Assembly: GCA_020636255.1 (NCBI GenBank)
Contig: JACJYE010000010.1
Span: 124,001 to 188,000, forward strand
Length of the DNA stretch: 64,000 bases
Source: Lewinellaceae bacterium
Lineage (GTDB): Bacteria; Bacteroidota; Bacteroidia; Chitinophagales; Saprospiraceae
Direction: 5' to 3'
Shown here: piece by piece, positions 25,943 through 33,569 of the stretch
Layout: each line of letters starts with the position of its first letter
Position numbering within the stretch: position 1 is the first letter of the stretch
Translations under genes and position numbers: made by a program
Notes under the pieces: generated by a model
Told to the model about the DNA's origin: nothing
The model's input: the letters and a program-made list of their open reading frames with translations, nothing else
The model's database searches: none

Positions 25943-26070
25943 CAGGGTGGTGGAGTAAGCTTGCTAATACACCAACATGATCAACAGGATCTACCGCGTT
26001 TTCTGGAGATTGGGAAACATTTTCTATCTTTACTTTTCTGCAATCTTCAATTCAAAAAGCCAACTTAACC

Positions 26071-26697
26071 ATGAATAAACCAATACAATACCTGCTCTTT
26101 TTTATGGCAACCCTTCTTATGACGGGGTGCGGTGTAAAGCACACGGGAGTAGCAGACGGGTATACCCCGCTTTTCAACGGTAAAAACCTGGACGGCTGGG
26201 TGGAACACGGGACGGAAAAGTGGTACGTTGAAAACGGGGAACTGATCTGTGAAAGCGGCCCTGATGCGGAATATGGCTATCTGTCGACTGCCAAAAACTA
26301 CGACGATTTCGAGCTGAGCCTGGAGTTCAAGCAGGAAGCTAACGGCAATAGCGGCGTTTTCTTTCGGTCGACATTTGAAGGGACAAAGGTCAGCGGCTGG
26401 CAGGCGGAGGTAGCGCCTCCCGGACACGATACCGGAGGTATCTATGAATCCTATGGCCGCGGCTGGTTGATAAAACCCGATCCGGAGAAGGACAAGGCCC
26501 TGAAAATGGGCGAGTGGAACACCATGAAAGTGCGGGCCGAAGGGCCGGTGGTTACAACCTGGCTCAACGGGGTGGAAATGGTGCGCATCGAAGACCAGAA
26601 GATCGGCGAAGGGAAAGGGGCGATAGCGCTGCAGATCCACGACGGCGGAGGCATCAGGGTGCGGTGGCGGAATATCATGGTGAAGCCGTTGGGGTAA
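26071..26697 (+). CDS. DUF1080 (3-keto-disaccharide hydrolase-like) lipoprotein
   Basis: A 208-residue protein with a lipoprotein signal ending in LMTGC (Cys20) and one concanavalin-like DUF1080 domain (about 30-207). Signatures are GYTPLFNGKNLDGW, the central YGYLSTAKNYDDFELSLEFK, and the closing QIHDGGGIRVRWRNI. DUF1080 proteins have been linked to hydrolysis of 3-keto-glycosides and are common beside sugar oxidoreductases. The next gene is a Gfo/Idh/MocA oxidoreductase, which fits oxidise-then-cleave glycoside metabolism. The two genes are 53 bp apart, with a hairpin between them. Confidence 0.88.
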   Translation: MNKPIQYLLFFMATLLMTGCGVKHTGVADGYTPLFNGKNLDGWVEHGTEKWYVENGELICESGPDAEYGYLSTAKNYDDFELSLEFKQEANGNSGVFFRSTFEGTKVSGWQAEVAPPGHDTGGIYESYGRGWLIKPDPEKDKALKMGEWNTMKVRAEGPVVTTWLNGVEMVRIEDQKIGEGKGAIALQIHDGGGIRVRWRNIMVKPLG

Positions 26698-26728
26698 ACC
26701 TTCGGGGTTAAAAAAAAACCGAAGGTTT
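26696..26728 (+). terminator. Hairpin after the DUF1080 gene
   Basis: AAACCTTCGG (26696-26705) and CCGAAGGTTT (26719-26728) form a perfect 10-bp stem around a 13-base A-rich loop, overlapping the stop codon. Only four T end the stem and an A-run follows, so it may be a weak or partial terminator that lowers expression of the following oxidoreductase gene. Confidence 0.4.
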
Positions 26729-26750
26729 TATAAAAAAAAAATAAATCAAC

Positions 26751-28094
26751 ATGAAAAGAAGAGATTTTATAAAAAGCGCCGCTGCGTTGTCATCGATAGC
26801 TGTTTTTCCATCCTCTGCCTGGGCATTGGCGAAGAATGGAAGCCTGAGGACCGCCCATATTGGCGTGGGAGGTATGGGCATGGAGGACCTCAAAGCGATT
26901 TCGTCACATGCATCGGTAGTTGTTACCGCCTTATGTGATGTGGATGCCAATAACCTGGCGGTTGCGCACAAGATGTTCCCGAATGCTAAGATCTACAGGG
27001 ATTACCGTAAGCTTTTCGAAGAGCTGGGCTTTGAGATCGATGCAGTGGTTGTTTCCACCCCGGACCACACCCATGCGCCCGCATCCATGACGGCCATGAA
27101 CATGGGCAAGCCGGTGTATTGCCAGAAACCCCTGACACACCATGTAGCGGAGGCGCGCGCCATGCGCAAGCTGGCGGAAGAGAAAAAGCTGGTTACCCAG
27201 ATGGGGATACAGGTGCATTCCTTTTACGACTACAAACTGGCCACCTTCCTGATCCGTTCCGGGATCATCGGCAAAGTCAAAACCGTACGGGCATGGTCGC
27301 CGAAGAACTGGGGTTACGACGGCCCGGCGCCACGGGGTGAAGACCCCGTTCCGGCTCATCTGGACTGGAACCTGTGGCTGGGCACTTCTGCGGTAAGGCC
27401 TTACAAGGAGAACTATTACCACCCGGCCAACTGGCGGAAAGTGATGGATTACGGCTGCGGCACCTTGGGCGATATGGGCGTACACATCTTCGACACGCCA
27501 TACAACGCCCTGGAACTGGACGTACCCAAAACCATCAAAAACCAATGCCGAAAGCCCACCGGTTTCGGCTTCCCCGAGCACAACATCGTTACCTACACCT
27601 TCCCCGGCACCCGGTACACGACAGATACTTTAAAGTGGGTCTGGTACGACGGCACAGGAGCGCCCCAGAAACACAAAGACCTGAAGCTGCCCAACGATGA
27701 AACGCTGCCCGGCCAGGGCGCCATGTTCATCGGTGAAAAGGGCCGCCTGCTCTTGCCCCACTTCATGGAGTTGCCCCGCCTGATCGTGAAAGGAAAGTAT
27801 CAGAGCATGGATGCGGAGATCGCCAGGATCGAAAAATCAGAAAAACTGGGCGCCCCCATCCGCAATTACGACACGGAAGGCAAAAAGCACTACCACCAGT
27901 TTGTGGACGCCTGCCTGGGCAAGGATACCTGCACCGCGCCTTTCTCCTATGCAGCAAGGCTGACGGAGGCCATCCTCCTGGGTGTCATCGCCGGCCGTTT
28001 CCCGAACAAAACGCTGCACTGGGATAATGAGAACGCCAGATTTGCGGAGGCAGCAGCCAATGAATTCCTGGATTCGGAGTATAGGAAGTTTTGA
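26751..28094 (+). CDS. Gfo/Idh/MocA-family oxidoreductase with Tat-like signal
   Basis: A 447-residue NAD(P)-dependent sugar oxidoreductase. The N-terminus MKRRDFIKSAAALSSIAVFP is a twin-arginine signal, indicating export of the folded, cofactor-bound protein. The Rossmann fold begins LRTAHIGVGGMGMEDL. VVSTPDHTHAP and KPVYCQKPLTHHVAEARAM carry the conserved Lys-Pro of the family. The C-terminal half forms the substrate sheet. Together with the upstream DUF1080 lipoprotein it suggests periplasmic oxidation of glycosides to 3-keto forms. The stop is followed by a weak copy of the dispersed 3'-UTR element. Confidence 0.9.
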   Translation: MKRRDFIKSAAALSSIAVFPSSAWALAKNGSLRTAHIGVGGMGMEDLKAISSHASVVVTALCDVDANNLAVAHKMFPNAKIYRDYRKLFEELGFEIDAVVVSTPDHTHAPASMTAMNMGKPVYCQKPLTHHVAEARAMRKLAEEKKLVTQMGIQVHSFYDYKLATFLIRSGIIGKVKTVRAWSPKNWGYDGPAPRGEDPVPAHLDWNLWLGTSAVRPYKENYYHPANWRKVMDYGCGTLGDMGVHIFDTPYNALELDVPKTIKNQCRKPTGFGFPEHNIVTYTFPGTRYTTDTLKWVWYDGTGAPQKHKDLKLPNDETLPGQGAMFIGEKGRLLLPHFMELPRLIVKGKYQSMDAEIARIEKSEKLGAPIRNYDTEGKKHYHQFVDACLGKDTCTAPFSYAARLTEAILLGVIAGRFPNKTLHWDNENARFAEAAANEFLDSEYRKF

Positions 28095-28181
28095 GAATAA
28101 GAGCTTGGTTGCTGCCTGTAAAATGTGGCAATCCGGGTAATCTTTAAATCCTGAAAATCCCGGCCCAGGAACAGCAGCGGC

Positions 28182-28216
28182 AAAAAAAAACGGCCCGCAT
28201 CCATGATGCGGGCCGT
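28182..28216 (-). terminator. Terminator of the tRNA-Arg gene
   Basis: On the minus strand a perfect 11-bp stem pairs 28206-28216 (ACGGCCCGCAT) with 28190-28200 (ATGCGGGCCGT) around a 5-base loop. The last T of the stem leads into a run of nine T (28190-28182). It lies 11 bases past the tRNA 3' end. The converging Gfo/Idh gene ends at 28094. Confidence 0.85.
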
Positions 28217-28227
28217 TAGTATATTCG

Positions 28228-28300
28228 TGACCCCGGCAGGACTCGAACCTGCGGCCAGCTGCTTAGAAGGCAGCTGCTCTATCCGCTGAGCTACGGGGCC
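28228..28300 (-). tRNA. tRNA-Arg (anticodon TCT)
   Basis: A complete 73-base cloverleaf on the minus strand. The acceptor GGCCCCG pairs with CGGGGTC (one G-U). The D-arm is GCTC...GAGC, the anticodon stem GCTGC/GCAGC holds the loop CTTCTAA (anticodon TCT, reading AGA/AGG), and the T-arm GCAGG TTCGAGT CCTGC is intact. Discriminator A73 is followed by CGA, so CCA is not encoded. It has its own promoter (28314-28343) and terminator (28182-28216). Confidence 0.97.
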
Positions 28301-28313
28301 GTAATTTCCGTCG

Positions 28314-28343
28314 CAAAATTACTTTTTTTCCACGGCTTTACAA
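28314..28343 (-). promoter_or_regulatory. Promoter of tRNA-Arg, TTG-N19-TAATTTTG
   Basis: On the minus strand TTG (28343-28341), a spacer of exactly 19 bases, and TAATTTTG (28321-28314) give a full match to the Bacteroidota consensus. The element ends 13 bases before the mature tRNA 5' end. Confidence 0.8.
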
Positions 28344-28414
28344 CCGGGCGCTATACAAAATCGTTCAACATAGTGATCCTGTTGCTGTTGTAGAAGAATA
28401 AAATTAACCATTTC

Positions 28415-29335
28415 GTGAAAGCCAGACTTCCCTTAGTGTTGCGCAAAAAGAGGCTGTACTTTTCCGTCGCTGCCTTCCTTTTTTTTATCTATGCCTACGA
28501 CTTTATGGAGATGCGGGCCAGTTCTGAAGCTTTTGGCAGGGCGTTGGCGGAAAACCCCTTTGGCTATCAGGCGCATTTCAGCTATTACGAAGCCGGCGGC
28601 CGCAAGGTGCGCTACCTGGAGATCGGCAGCGATAGCCTGCCGTTGGTTGTTTTTATCCATGGCGCGCCGAGCTCTTCTTCTTTTTGGAAAGGGCTGCTTC
28701 GCGACAGCTCCCTGCTGAGCAAGGCCAAACTGCTGGCCGTCGACCGGCCGGGTTACGGCTATTCGGGTTACGGGGTTCCGGAAACTTCCGTAAAGAAACA
28801 GGCCGAGCTGATCGCCGATATCATCAAAGAAAAGCGGGGGAGGCACCCGGCTGTCATCCTTCATGGCTCCAGCTACGGCGGCACGGTGGCTGCCCGCATC
28901 GCCATGGACTTTCCGGCGCTGGTCGACGGGCTGCTGCTGCAGTCGGCTTCGGTAGCGCCCGGAGAGGAAAAGACCTTCGCCTTTAGCCGTATCACGGAAA
29001 ACCTCCTGCTACGTTGGCTGCTGCCGGGCTCCATCCACGTAGCCAACGTGGAAAAGTTATCCCATCAGGTGCAACTCGACTCCATGGCCAACCTGTGGGC
29101 CCGTATCCGCAGCGCCGTCATCGTCCTGCACGGTAAGGCCGACAGCCTGATCTACCCCTCCAACGCGCTCTATGCCCAGGAACACCTATCCAATGCTTCA
29201 TACCTGGAAGTGGAAATGCTCGACGGCCGCAAACACGACCTGCTCTGGACCAAAAAGGACCTGCTGCTGAGCTCCCTGAACAAGCTGATCGAACTTTCGG
29301 CACATAGGGTGGCGATGTCGGGGGGAGAGCGGTAA
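28415..29335 (+). CDS. Membrane-anchored alpha/beta hydrolase
   Basis: A 306-residue alpha/beta-fold hydrolase starting at a GTG (28415). A basic N-terminus and a hydrophobic segment (about 14-28) suggest an inner-membrane anchor or uncleaved signal. The oxyanion HGAP motif is at about 82-85, the nucleophile is Ser153 in HGSSYGGTVA, the acid lies in HGKADSLIYP and the base in GRKHDLLW, so the triad is complete. The substrate cannot be predicted. It follows the divergent tRNA-Arg gene and is convergent with the lyase gene at 29351. Confidence 0.85.
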   Translation: MKARLPLVLRKKRLYFSVAAFLFFIYAYDFMEMRASSEAFGRALAENPFGYQAHFSYYEAGGRKVRYLEIGSDSLPLVVFIHGAPSSSSFWKGLLRDSSLLSKAKLLAVDRPGYGYSGYGVPETSVKKQAELIADIIKEKRGRHPAVILHGSSYGGTVAARIAMDFPALVDGLLLQSASVAPGEEKTFAFSRITENLLLRWLLPGSIHVANVEKLSHQVQLDSMANLWARIRSAVIVLHGKADSLIYPSNALYAQEHLSNASYLEVEMLDGRKHDLLWTKKDLLLSSLNKLIELSAHRVAMSGGER

Positions 29336-29350
29336 GAGAAGAGTACGTGT

Positions 29351-30559
29351 TTAACTTTTCTCTATCCTCAACGCCTGCTCCAGGTCTCCGATAATATCCT
29401 CTACACTTTCGATGCCTACCGACAGGCGCACCAGGCCGTCGGTGATACCGTTGTCTAACCTGATCTCGCGGGGCACGTTGAGGTGCGACATGGAAGCCGG
29501 GTGCAGGATCAGCGTATCTACATCGCCCATGGTCGGCGCCAGGCTGCAGAATTTTATATGGTTCATGAACTGTTTACCGGCCTCCAGGCCTCCTTTGAGC
29601 TCGAAGCTGAGCATACCGCCGAAATCGCGCATTTGCCGTTTTGCCAGTGTGTGGCTTGGGTGGCTTACCAGGCCGGGGTAGTTCACTCGTTCCACTTCGG
29701 GCCTGCTTTCCAGCCATTCGGCTACCTGCCTGGCGTTGCGGCAATGGCGCTCCATTCTCACTTCCAGCGTTTTTAGGCCATTGTTGACCAGCCATGCGTC
29801 CCAGGGGTTGCAATTGGTGCCCAGCAGCTTTAGCTTGGGGAAGATGGCTTCCTGCATCAGCGCCTGGCTTTTTCCGATAATAGCGCCCGCTGTCGAATTG
29901 CCGTGGCCGTTCAGGTATTTTGTGGTGGAGTGGACGACAAAATCGGTACCGAATTTCAGGGGCTGTTGAAGGTAGGGGGTAGCAAAGGTATTGTCGGCAA
30001 CCACGTGGCAGCCGGCTTGCCGGCCCAGTTCGCAAAGGCCCGCTATATCAATGCATTCCAGGGTGGGGTTGGCCGGCGTCTCGAAATACAACATTCGGAC
30101 AGAAGGGTGTTCTGCCAGCACGCGGGCAACGGCCCGTTTGTCTCCCAGCCTCGCGAGCACAAGGCCGATATTCAGCGGTTCCAGCACCTTGCTGAACAGT
30201 TCGGCCGTGCCCCCATAGAGGTTGCCCTGTGTTAGGATCGCGTCGCCGGGCCGCAGCAGCCCCAGGGCCAGCGTGGCAATGGCGGACATGCCGGAGCTTG
30301 TCAGATAGCCAAAAGCATCGATATCCATGCCATGGCTTTCCAGCCGGGCTATTTTTTCAGCAACAGCATCAATAGTCGGGTTGCCAAAGCGGCTGTAAAG
30401 ATGGCCCTGGCGCTGGCCAGTGAAGACTTCCATGCCTTCTTCTATGCTCTCAAAGACAAAGGAGGACGTCGCATATATTGGCAACTGGTGGGGCCGCGTC
30501 GTCCTGTATTCTTCCGGCCCATGTACACAACTGGAGCCGAAACCAATCTTTTTTTTCAT
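29351..30559 (-). CDS. Cys/Met metabolism PLP lyase (cystathionine gamma-lyase / methionine gamma-lyase type)
   Basis: A 402-residue enzyme of the Cys/Met metabolism PLP family. The PLP lysine is Lys214 in VHSTTKYLNGHG, the PLP-stacking Tyr115 lies in GNLYGGTAELF, and SRFGNPT and FETPANPTLE are family signatures. Members include cystathionine gamma-synthase, gamma-lyase and methionine gamma-lyase, which are hard to separate by eye. With the cystathionine beta-synthase at 14168-15526 a gamma-lyase role in reverse trans-sulfuration is reasonable. It is a single gene, divergent from rluD, with 105 bp between the start codons. Confidence 0.88.
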   Translation of the reverse strand: MKKKIGFGSSCVHGPEEYRTTRPHQLPIYATSSFVFESIEEGMEVFTGQRQGHLYSRFGNPTIDAVAEKIARLESHGMDIDAFGYLTSSGMSAIATLALGLLRPGDAILTQGNLYGGTAELFSKVLEPLNIGLVLARLGDKRAVARVLAEHPSVRMLYFETPANPTLECIDIAGLCELGRQAGCHVVADNTFATPYLQQPLKFGTDFVVHSTTKYLNGHGNSTAGAIIGKSQALMQEAIFPKLKLLGTNCNPWDAWLVNNGLKTLEVRMERHCRNARQVAEWLESRPEVERVNYPGLVSHPSHTLAKRQMRDFGGMLSFELKGGLEAGKQFMNHIKFCSLAPTMGDVDTLILHPASMSHLNVPREIRLDNGITDGLVRLSVGIESVEDIIGDLEQALRIEKS

Positions 30560-30596
30560 TGTTCCTTATTTTAGTGTGCCCGCCGCTATCGGCGGT

Positions 30597-30627
30597 TTTG
30601 GGGAAATGGAATAACGGGTTAATTTTG
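30597..30627 (+). promoter_or_regulatory. Promoter of the rluD-like operon, TTTG-N19-TAATTTTG
   Basis: TTTG (30597-30600), a 19-base spacer and TAATTTTG (30620-30627) form a full match to the Bacteroidota promoter, 37 bases before the ATG at 30665. A 6-bp hairpin CCGCCG-CTAT-CGGCGG (30580-30595) lies directly upstream of the -33 box. Confidence 0.75.
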
Positions 30628-30664
30628 CAGTCCGCCGTTTTGGCCACTGTGGGAAAGAAAAGAC

Positions 30665-31717
30665 ATGCAAGATAATTATTCGGACGAATATTTTGACCAC
30701 CAGGTCATCACCGTTGACCGGAAGCAGTCGCCTATCCGGATCGATAAGTTCCTGATGGACCGCCTGGAGCGAACCTCCCGCAATCGCGTGCAGAATGCGA
30801 TACGGTCGGGAGCTATACAGGTAGATGGCAAGGATGTTAAACCGAACTATAAGATAAGGCCGGGAGAAGAGATCTCGATCGTGATTCCACGGCCACCAGG
30901 CGAAGGGGCAAGGGTTCTTGCCCAGAAGATCCCACTAGATATTCAGTATGAAGATGATGACCTGCTGGTGCTTTATAAACCGGCGGGTATGGTCGTGCAC
31001 CCCGGCATCGGGCACCATCACAATACGCTGGTCAATGCGCTGGCCTACCATTTCGGCGAGCAGAACCTGCCCGTGATGGACGACAACCAGTCGGACCGCC
31101 TTGGCCTGGTGCACCGCATCGACAAGAATACATCGGGGCTGCTGGTGGTGGCCAAATCGGATTATGCGATGACCCACCTGGCCAAGCAGTTTTATTACCA
31201 CACCGTCGAAAGGACCTACCTCGCGTTGGTCTGGGGCGAACCGGAGGAAGATAGCGGTACGATTATTGGCAACGTAGGGCGCCATCCACGCTTTCGCCAG
31301 AAGTTCACCGTTTTCCCGGATGGAGAGGCCGGCAAATGGGCGGTTACCCACTATAAGGCCCTGGAGCGACTGTATTATGTCAGCCTGGTGCAGTGCAACC
31401 TGGAAACCGGGCGTACACACCAGATCCGGGTACACATGGAGCACCTGGGGCATCCGCTGTTCAACGACGAACGCTATGGCGGCGACCGCATCGTGAAGGG
31501 CACGATATTCAGCAAGTACAAGATGTTCGTGGAGAATACTTTTTCGATCATGCCCAGGCACGCGCTGCACGCCAAATCCCTGGGCTTTATTCATCCCCGA
31601 ACCGGAAAGGAGATGCATTTCGAATCCGATCTTCCCCTGGATTTCCAGGAAGCCCTCGACCGTTGGCGCAGGTACGTCGCCGGGCGAAAGGCTGCCACAA
31701 ATAACCAACTTGATTAA
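30665..31717 (+). CDS. RluD-family 23S rRNA pseudouridine synthase
   Basis: A 350-residue enzyme that isomerises uridine to pseudouridine in RNA. An S4 RNA-binding domain covers about residues 22-80 (IRIDKFLMDRLERTSRNRVQ). The catalytic domain has YKPAGMVVHPG, the catalytic Asp153 in LVHRIDKNTSGLLV, and the terminal ETGRTHQIRVHMEHLGHPL. RluD-type enzymes modify helix 69 of 23S rRNA, but the exact target is not shown here. Its stop codon overlaps the ATG of the DUF1415 gene (TAATG), so the two genes are translationally coupled. Confidence 0.92.
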   Translation: MQDNYSDEYFDHQVITVDRKQSPIRIDKFLMDRLERTSRNRVQNAIRSGAIQVDGKDVKPNYKIRPGEEISIVIPRPPGEGARVLAQKIPLDIQYEDDDLLVLYKPAGMVVHPGIGHHHNTLVNALAYHFGEQNLPVMDDNQSDRLGLVHRIDKNTSGLLVVAKSDYAMTHLAKQFYYHTVERTYLALVWGEPEEDSGTIIGNVGRHPRFRQKFTVFPDGEAGKWAVTHYKALERLYYVSLVQCNLETGRTHQIRVHMEHLGHPLFNDERYGGDRIVKGTIFSKYKMFVENTFSIMPRHALHAKSLGFIHPRTGKEMHFESDLPLDFQEALDRWRRYVAGRKAATNNQLD

Positions 31718-32271
31718 TGGAAGCAGTAGCTGTAACAGAAACCCGCCGCTGGGTTGAACATTTCGTTGTAGGGCTGAACCTTTGCCCTTTCGCCCGGAAC
31801 CCTTTCCGCAGTGGGCGCATCAAATATGTGTTGTACGAGGGCGAGGATATCGTAGAACTGGCGCGCCAGCTGATCACCGAAGCTCATTGGTTAAGCCAGC
31901 AGCCGGCCGGTGAGGTGGAAACCACACTGTTGATCCATCCCCGCGCTCTGCCCGATTTCTACGATTACCTCGATTTTATGGAAGAAGCGGAGCTGCTGAT
32001 CCGAGAAAATGGCCTGGAAGGCATTGTCCAGGTGGCCTCATTCCATCCCGATTACCAGTTTGCCGGCACTGAGCCGGATGCGCCGGAGAACTATACCAAC
32101 CGCTCGCCTTACCCTATGCTGCACCTGCTGCGCGAAGAGATCCTGGAACAGGCGCTGGAACATTACGACAACCCGGAGCTGATCCCGGAACAGAATATCG
32201 AAAAGATGAACGAGCTCGGCCATGAGGGCATTCAGAAGTTGTGGCGGAAGGTGCGCGGAACGGAAGCTTAG
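31717..32271 (+). CDS. DUF1415 domain protein
   Basis: A 184-residue cytoplasmic protein matching the uncharacterised DUF1415 family: ETRRWVEHFVVGLNLCPFA at the N-terminus, LLIHPRALPDFYDYLDFM, and VASFHPDYQFAGTEPDAPENYTNRSPYP in the middle. The conserved Cys of NLCPFA and the His/Asp of SFHPDY are typical, but no biochemical role is established. It overlaps the rluD stop by one base and is followed 75 bp later by the acyl-CoA reductase gene. Confidence 0.85.
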   Translation: MEAVAVTETRRWVEHFVVGLNLCPFARNPFRSGRIKYVLYEGEDIVELARQLITEAHWLSQQPAGEVETTLLIHPRALPDFYDYLDFMEEAELLIRENGLEGIVQVASFHPDYQFAGTEPDAPENYTNRSPYPMLHLLREEILEQALEHYDNPELIPEQNIEKMNELGHEGIQKLWRKVRGTEA

Positions 32272-32346
32272 GAAAGCATTGTTCCATTGTTGAATGGTTG
32301 GGAGCATCCTGGCTTAAAAACAATGAGACAAGAAGGCCATGAAACA

Positions 32347-33375
32347 ATGAGACAATTGAACCTCCAGGAACGCCTCGCTGTCCTTGCCCAACTTGGGCAA
32401 CACCTTAGGGGCGAAGATGATTACCTGCATGCCATCATGCAGCGGAGCAGGTATCACAATCTCTGGTTTACCATAGAAAATCAGGAATCGGCCGTTATGG
32501 CCATCGCTGAACATTTTCTGGACGGTGAAAAAATGCGGCTCTGGTTGTCGCGGTATACCATACCCGAGCACACTGAGGTAAAAACCGTGGCCATCGTTAT
32601 GGCGGGCAACCTGCCCTTGGTGGGCTTCCACGACCTGCTCTGCGTTTTTGCCGCTGGACACAAGTCCCTGATCAAGCTTTCGGACAAGGATCAGTACCTT
32701 TTGCCTTATCTGCTGAAATTAATGGGCCAGTTCGACGAACGGGCTATGGATTATTTTGAAACAGCGGAGCGCCTGCAGGATTTTGATGCGGTCATCGCGA
32801 CCGGCAGCAATAACTCCGCCCGGTATTTCGAGGCGTATTTTGGAAAACACCCCCACATCATCCGGAAAAACCGCAACGGCATTGCCGTGCTCGACGGCAA
32901 TGAGACACAGGAAGAATTACAGGCGCTCGGGCTGGATATATTCCGGTATTTCGGGCTGGGGTGCCGCAATGTATCCAAGATCTACGTACCCCGCCATTAC
33001 AAGTTCGAGCCTCTGCTGGAGGCCTTACACGAACACCGGGATATTGTCCTGCACGACAAATACAAGAACAATTTCGATTACAACTACGCTTTGTACATCC
33101 TCAACAAGGAGCAGTTTATGGCCAACGGGTGCATCATCCTCACGGAGAACAGCTCGCTGCAATCCCGCATCGCCGGCCTGCATTATGAATATTACGATGA
33201 GCTGCAAGAAGTTGAGCAGGAGATCAGGCGCAGAGCGGAAGAGATACAGCTCGTTGCTGCCCGCCCGGGTTTATTACAACAGCCAAGCCTTCCATTCGGG
33301 AAGTCCCAGCAGCCCGAATTATGGGATTATGCCGATGGAGTAGATACCATGGCTTTTTTGCTGGAGTTGCCTTAG
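32347..33375 (+). CDS. LuxC-like acyl-CoA reductase
   Basis: A 342-residue protein of the LuxC/acyl-CoA reductase family, an aldehyde dehydrogenase relative that reduces fatty acyl groups to aldehydes with NADPH. Signatures are VAIVMAGNLPLVGFHD, VIATGSNNSARYFEAYF, KNRNGIAVLDG, and the catalytic Cys206 in YFGLGCRNVSKIYVP. The frame is open to 32287, but the extra 20 residues include a near-duplicate (ACAATGAGACAA occurs twice), so I prefer the ATG at 32347; this is uncertain. The LuxE-like gene at the window start could activate its substrate. No luxA or luxB is present, so bioluminescence is not implied. Confidence 0.85.
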   Translation: MRQLNLQERLAVLAQLGQHLRGEDDYLHAIMQRSRYHNLWFTIENQESAVMAIAEHFLDGEKMRLWLSRYTIPEHTEVKTVAIVMAGNLPLVGFHDLLCVFAAGHKSLIKLSDKDQYLLPYLLKLMGQFDERAMDYFETAERLQDFDAVIATGSNNSARYFEAYFGKHPHIIRKNRNGIAVLDGNETQEELQALGLDIFRYFGLGCRNVSKIYVPRHYKFEPLLEALHEHRDIVLHDKYKNNFDYNYALYILNKEQFMANGCIILTENSSLQSRIAGLHYEYYDELQEVEQEIRRRAEEIQLVAARPGLLQQPSLPFGKSQQPELWDYADGVDTMAFLLELP

Positions 33376-33386
33376 CGTCGGTTTAA

Positions 33387-33535
33387 AACCGCAGAGGCAA
33401 AGACGCGGAGAAAAGCGCAAAGCAGGGCGTATAGCAGGAGCTCTTCCTGCGAAAACCTCTGCGTCCTCTGCGTCTCTGCGGTTCTTTTACTGCAAATATA
33501 TGAGGCGCAGGGGGCGTAAAAGTCCCCCGCGCCTC
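33387..33535. repeat. Clustered inverted repeats in a convergent gap
   Basis: The 194-bp space between convergent genes holds imperfect arms of about 40 bp (near 33387-33427 and 33446-33490, sharing ACCGCAGAG and complements). At the centre is a perfect GCAGGA-GCTCT-TCCTGC hairpin (33434-33450). A second strong hairpin at 33502-33535 has GAGGCGC and GGGGG arms with one bulged A. The motif CTCTGCGGTT recurs at both ends. It has the look of a compound extragenic palindromic element that may also terminate both transcripts. Confidence 0.6.
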
Positions 33536-33569
33536 TGCGGTTTTCTATATTTCGGTATCGAAAGCCGGG

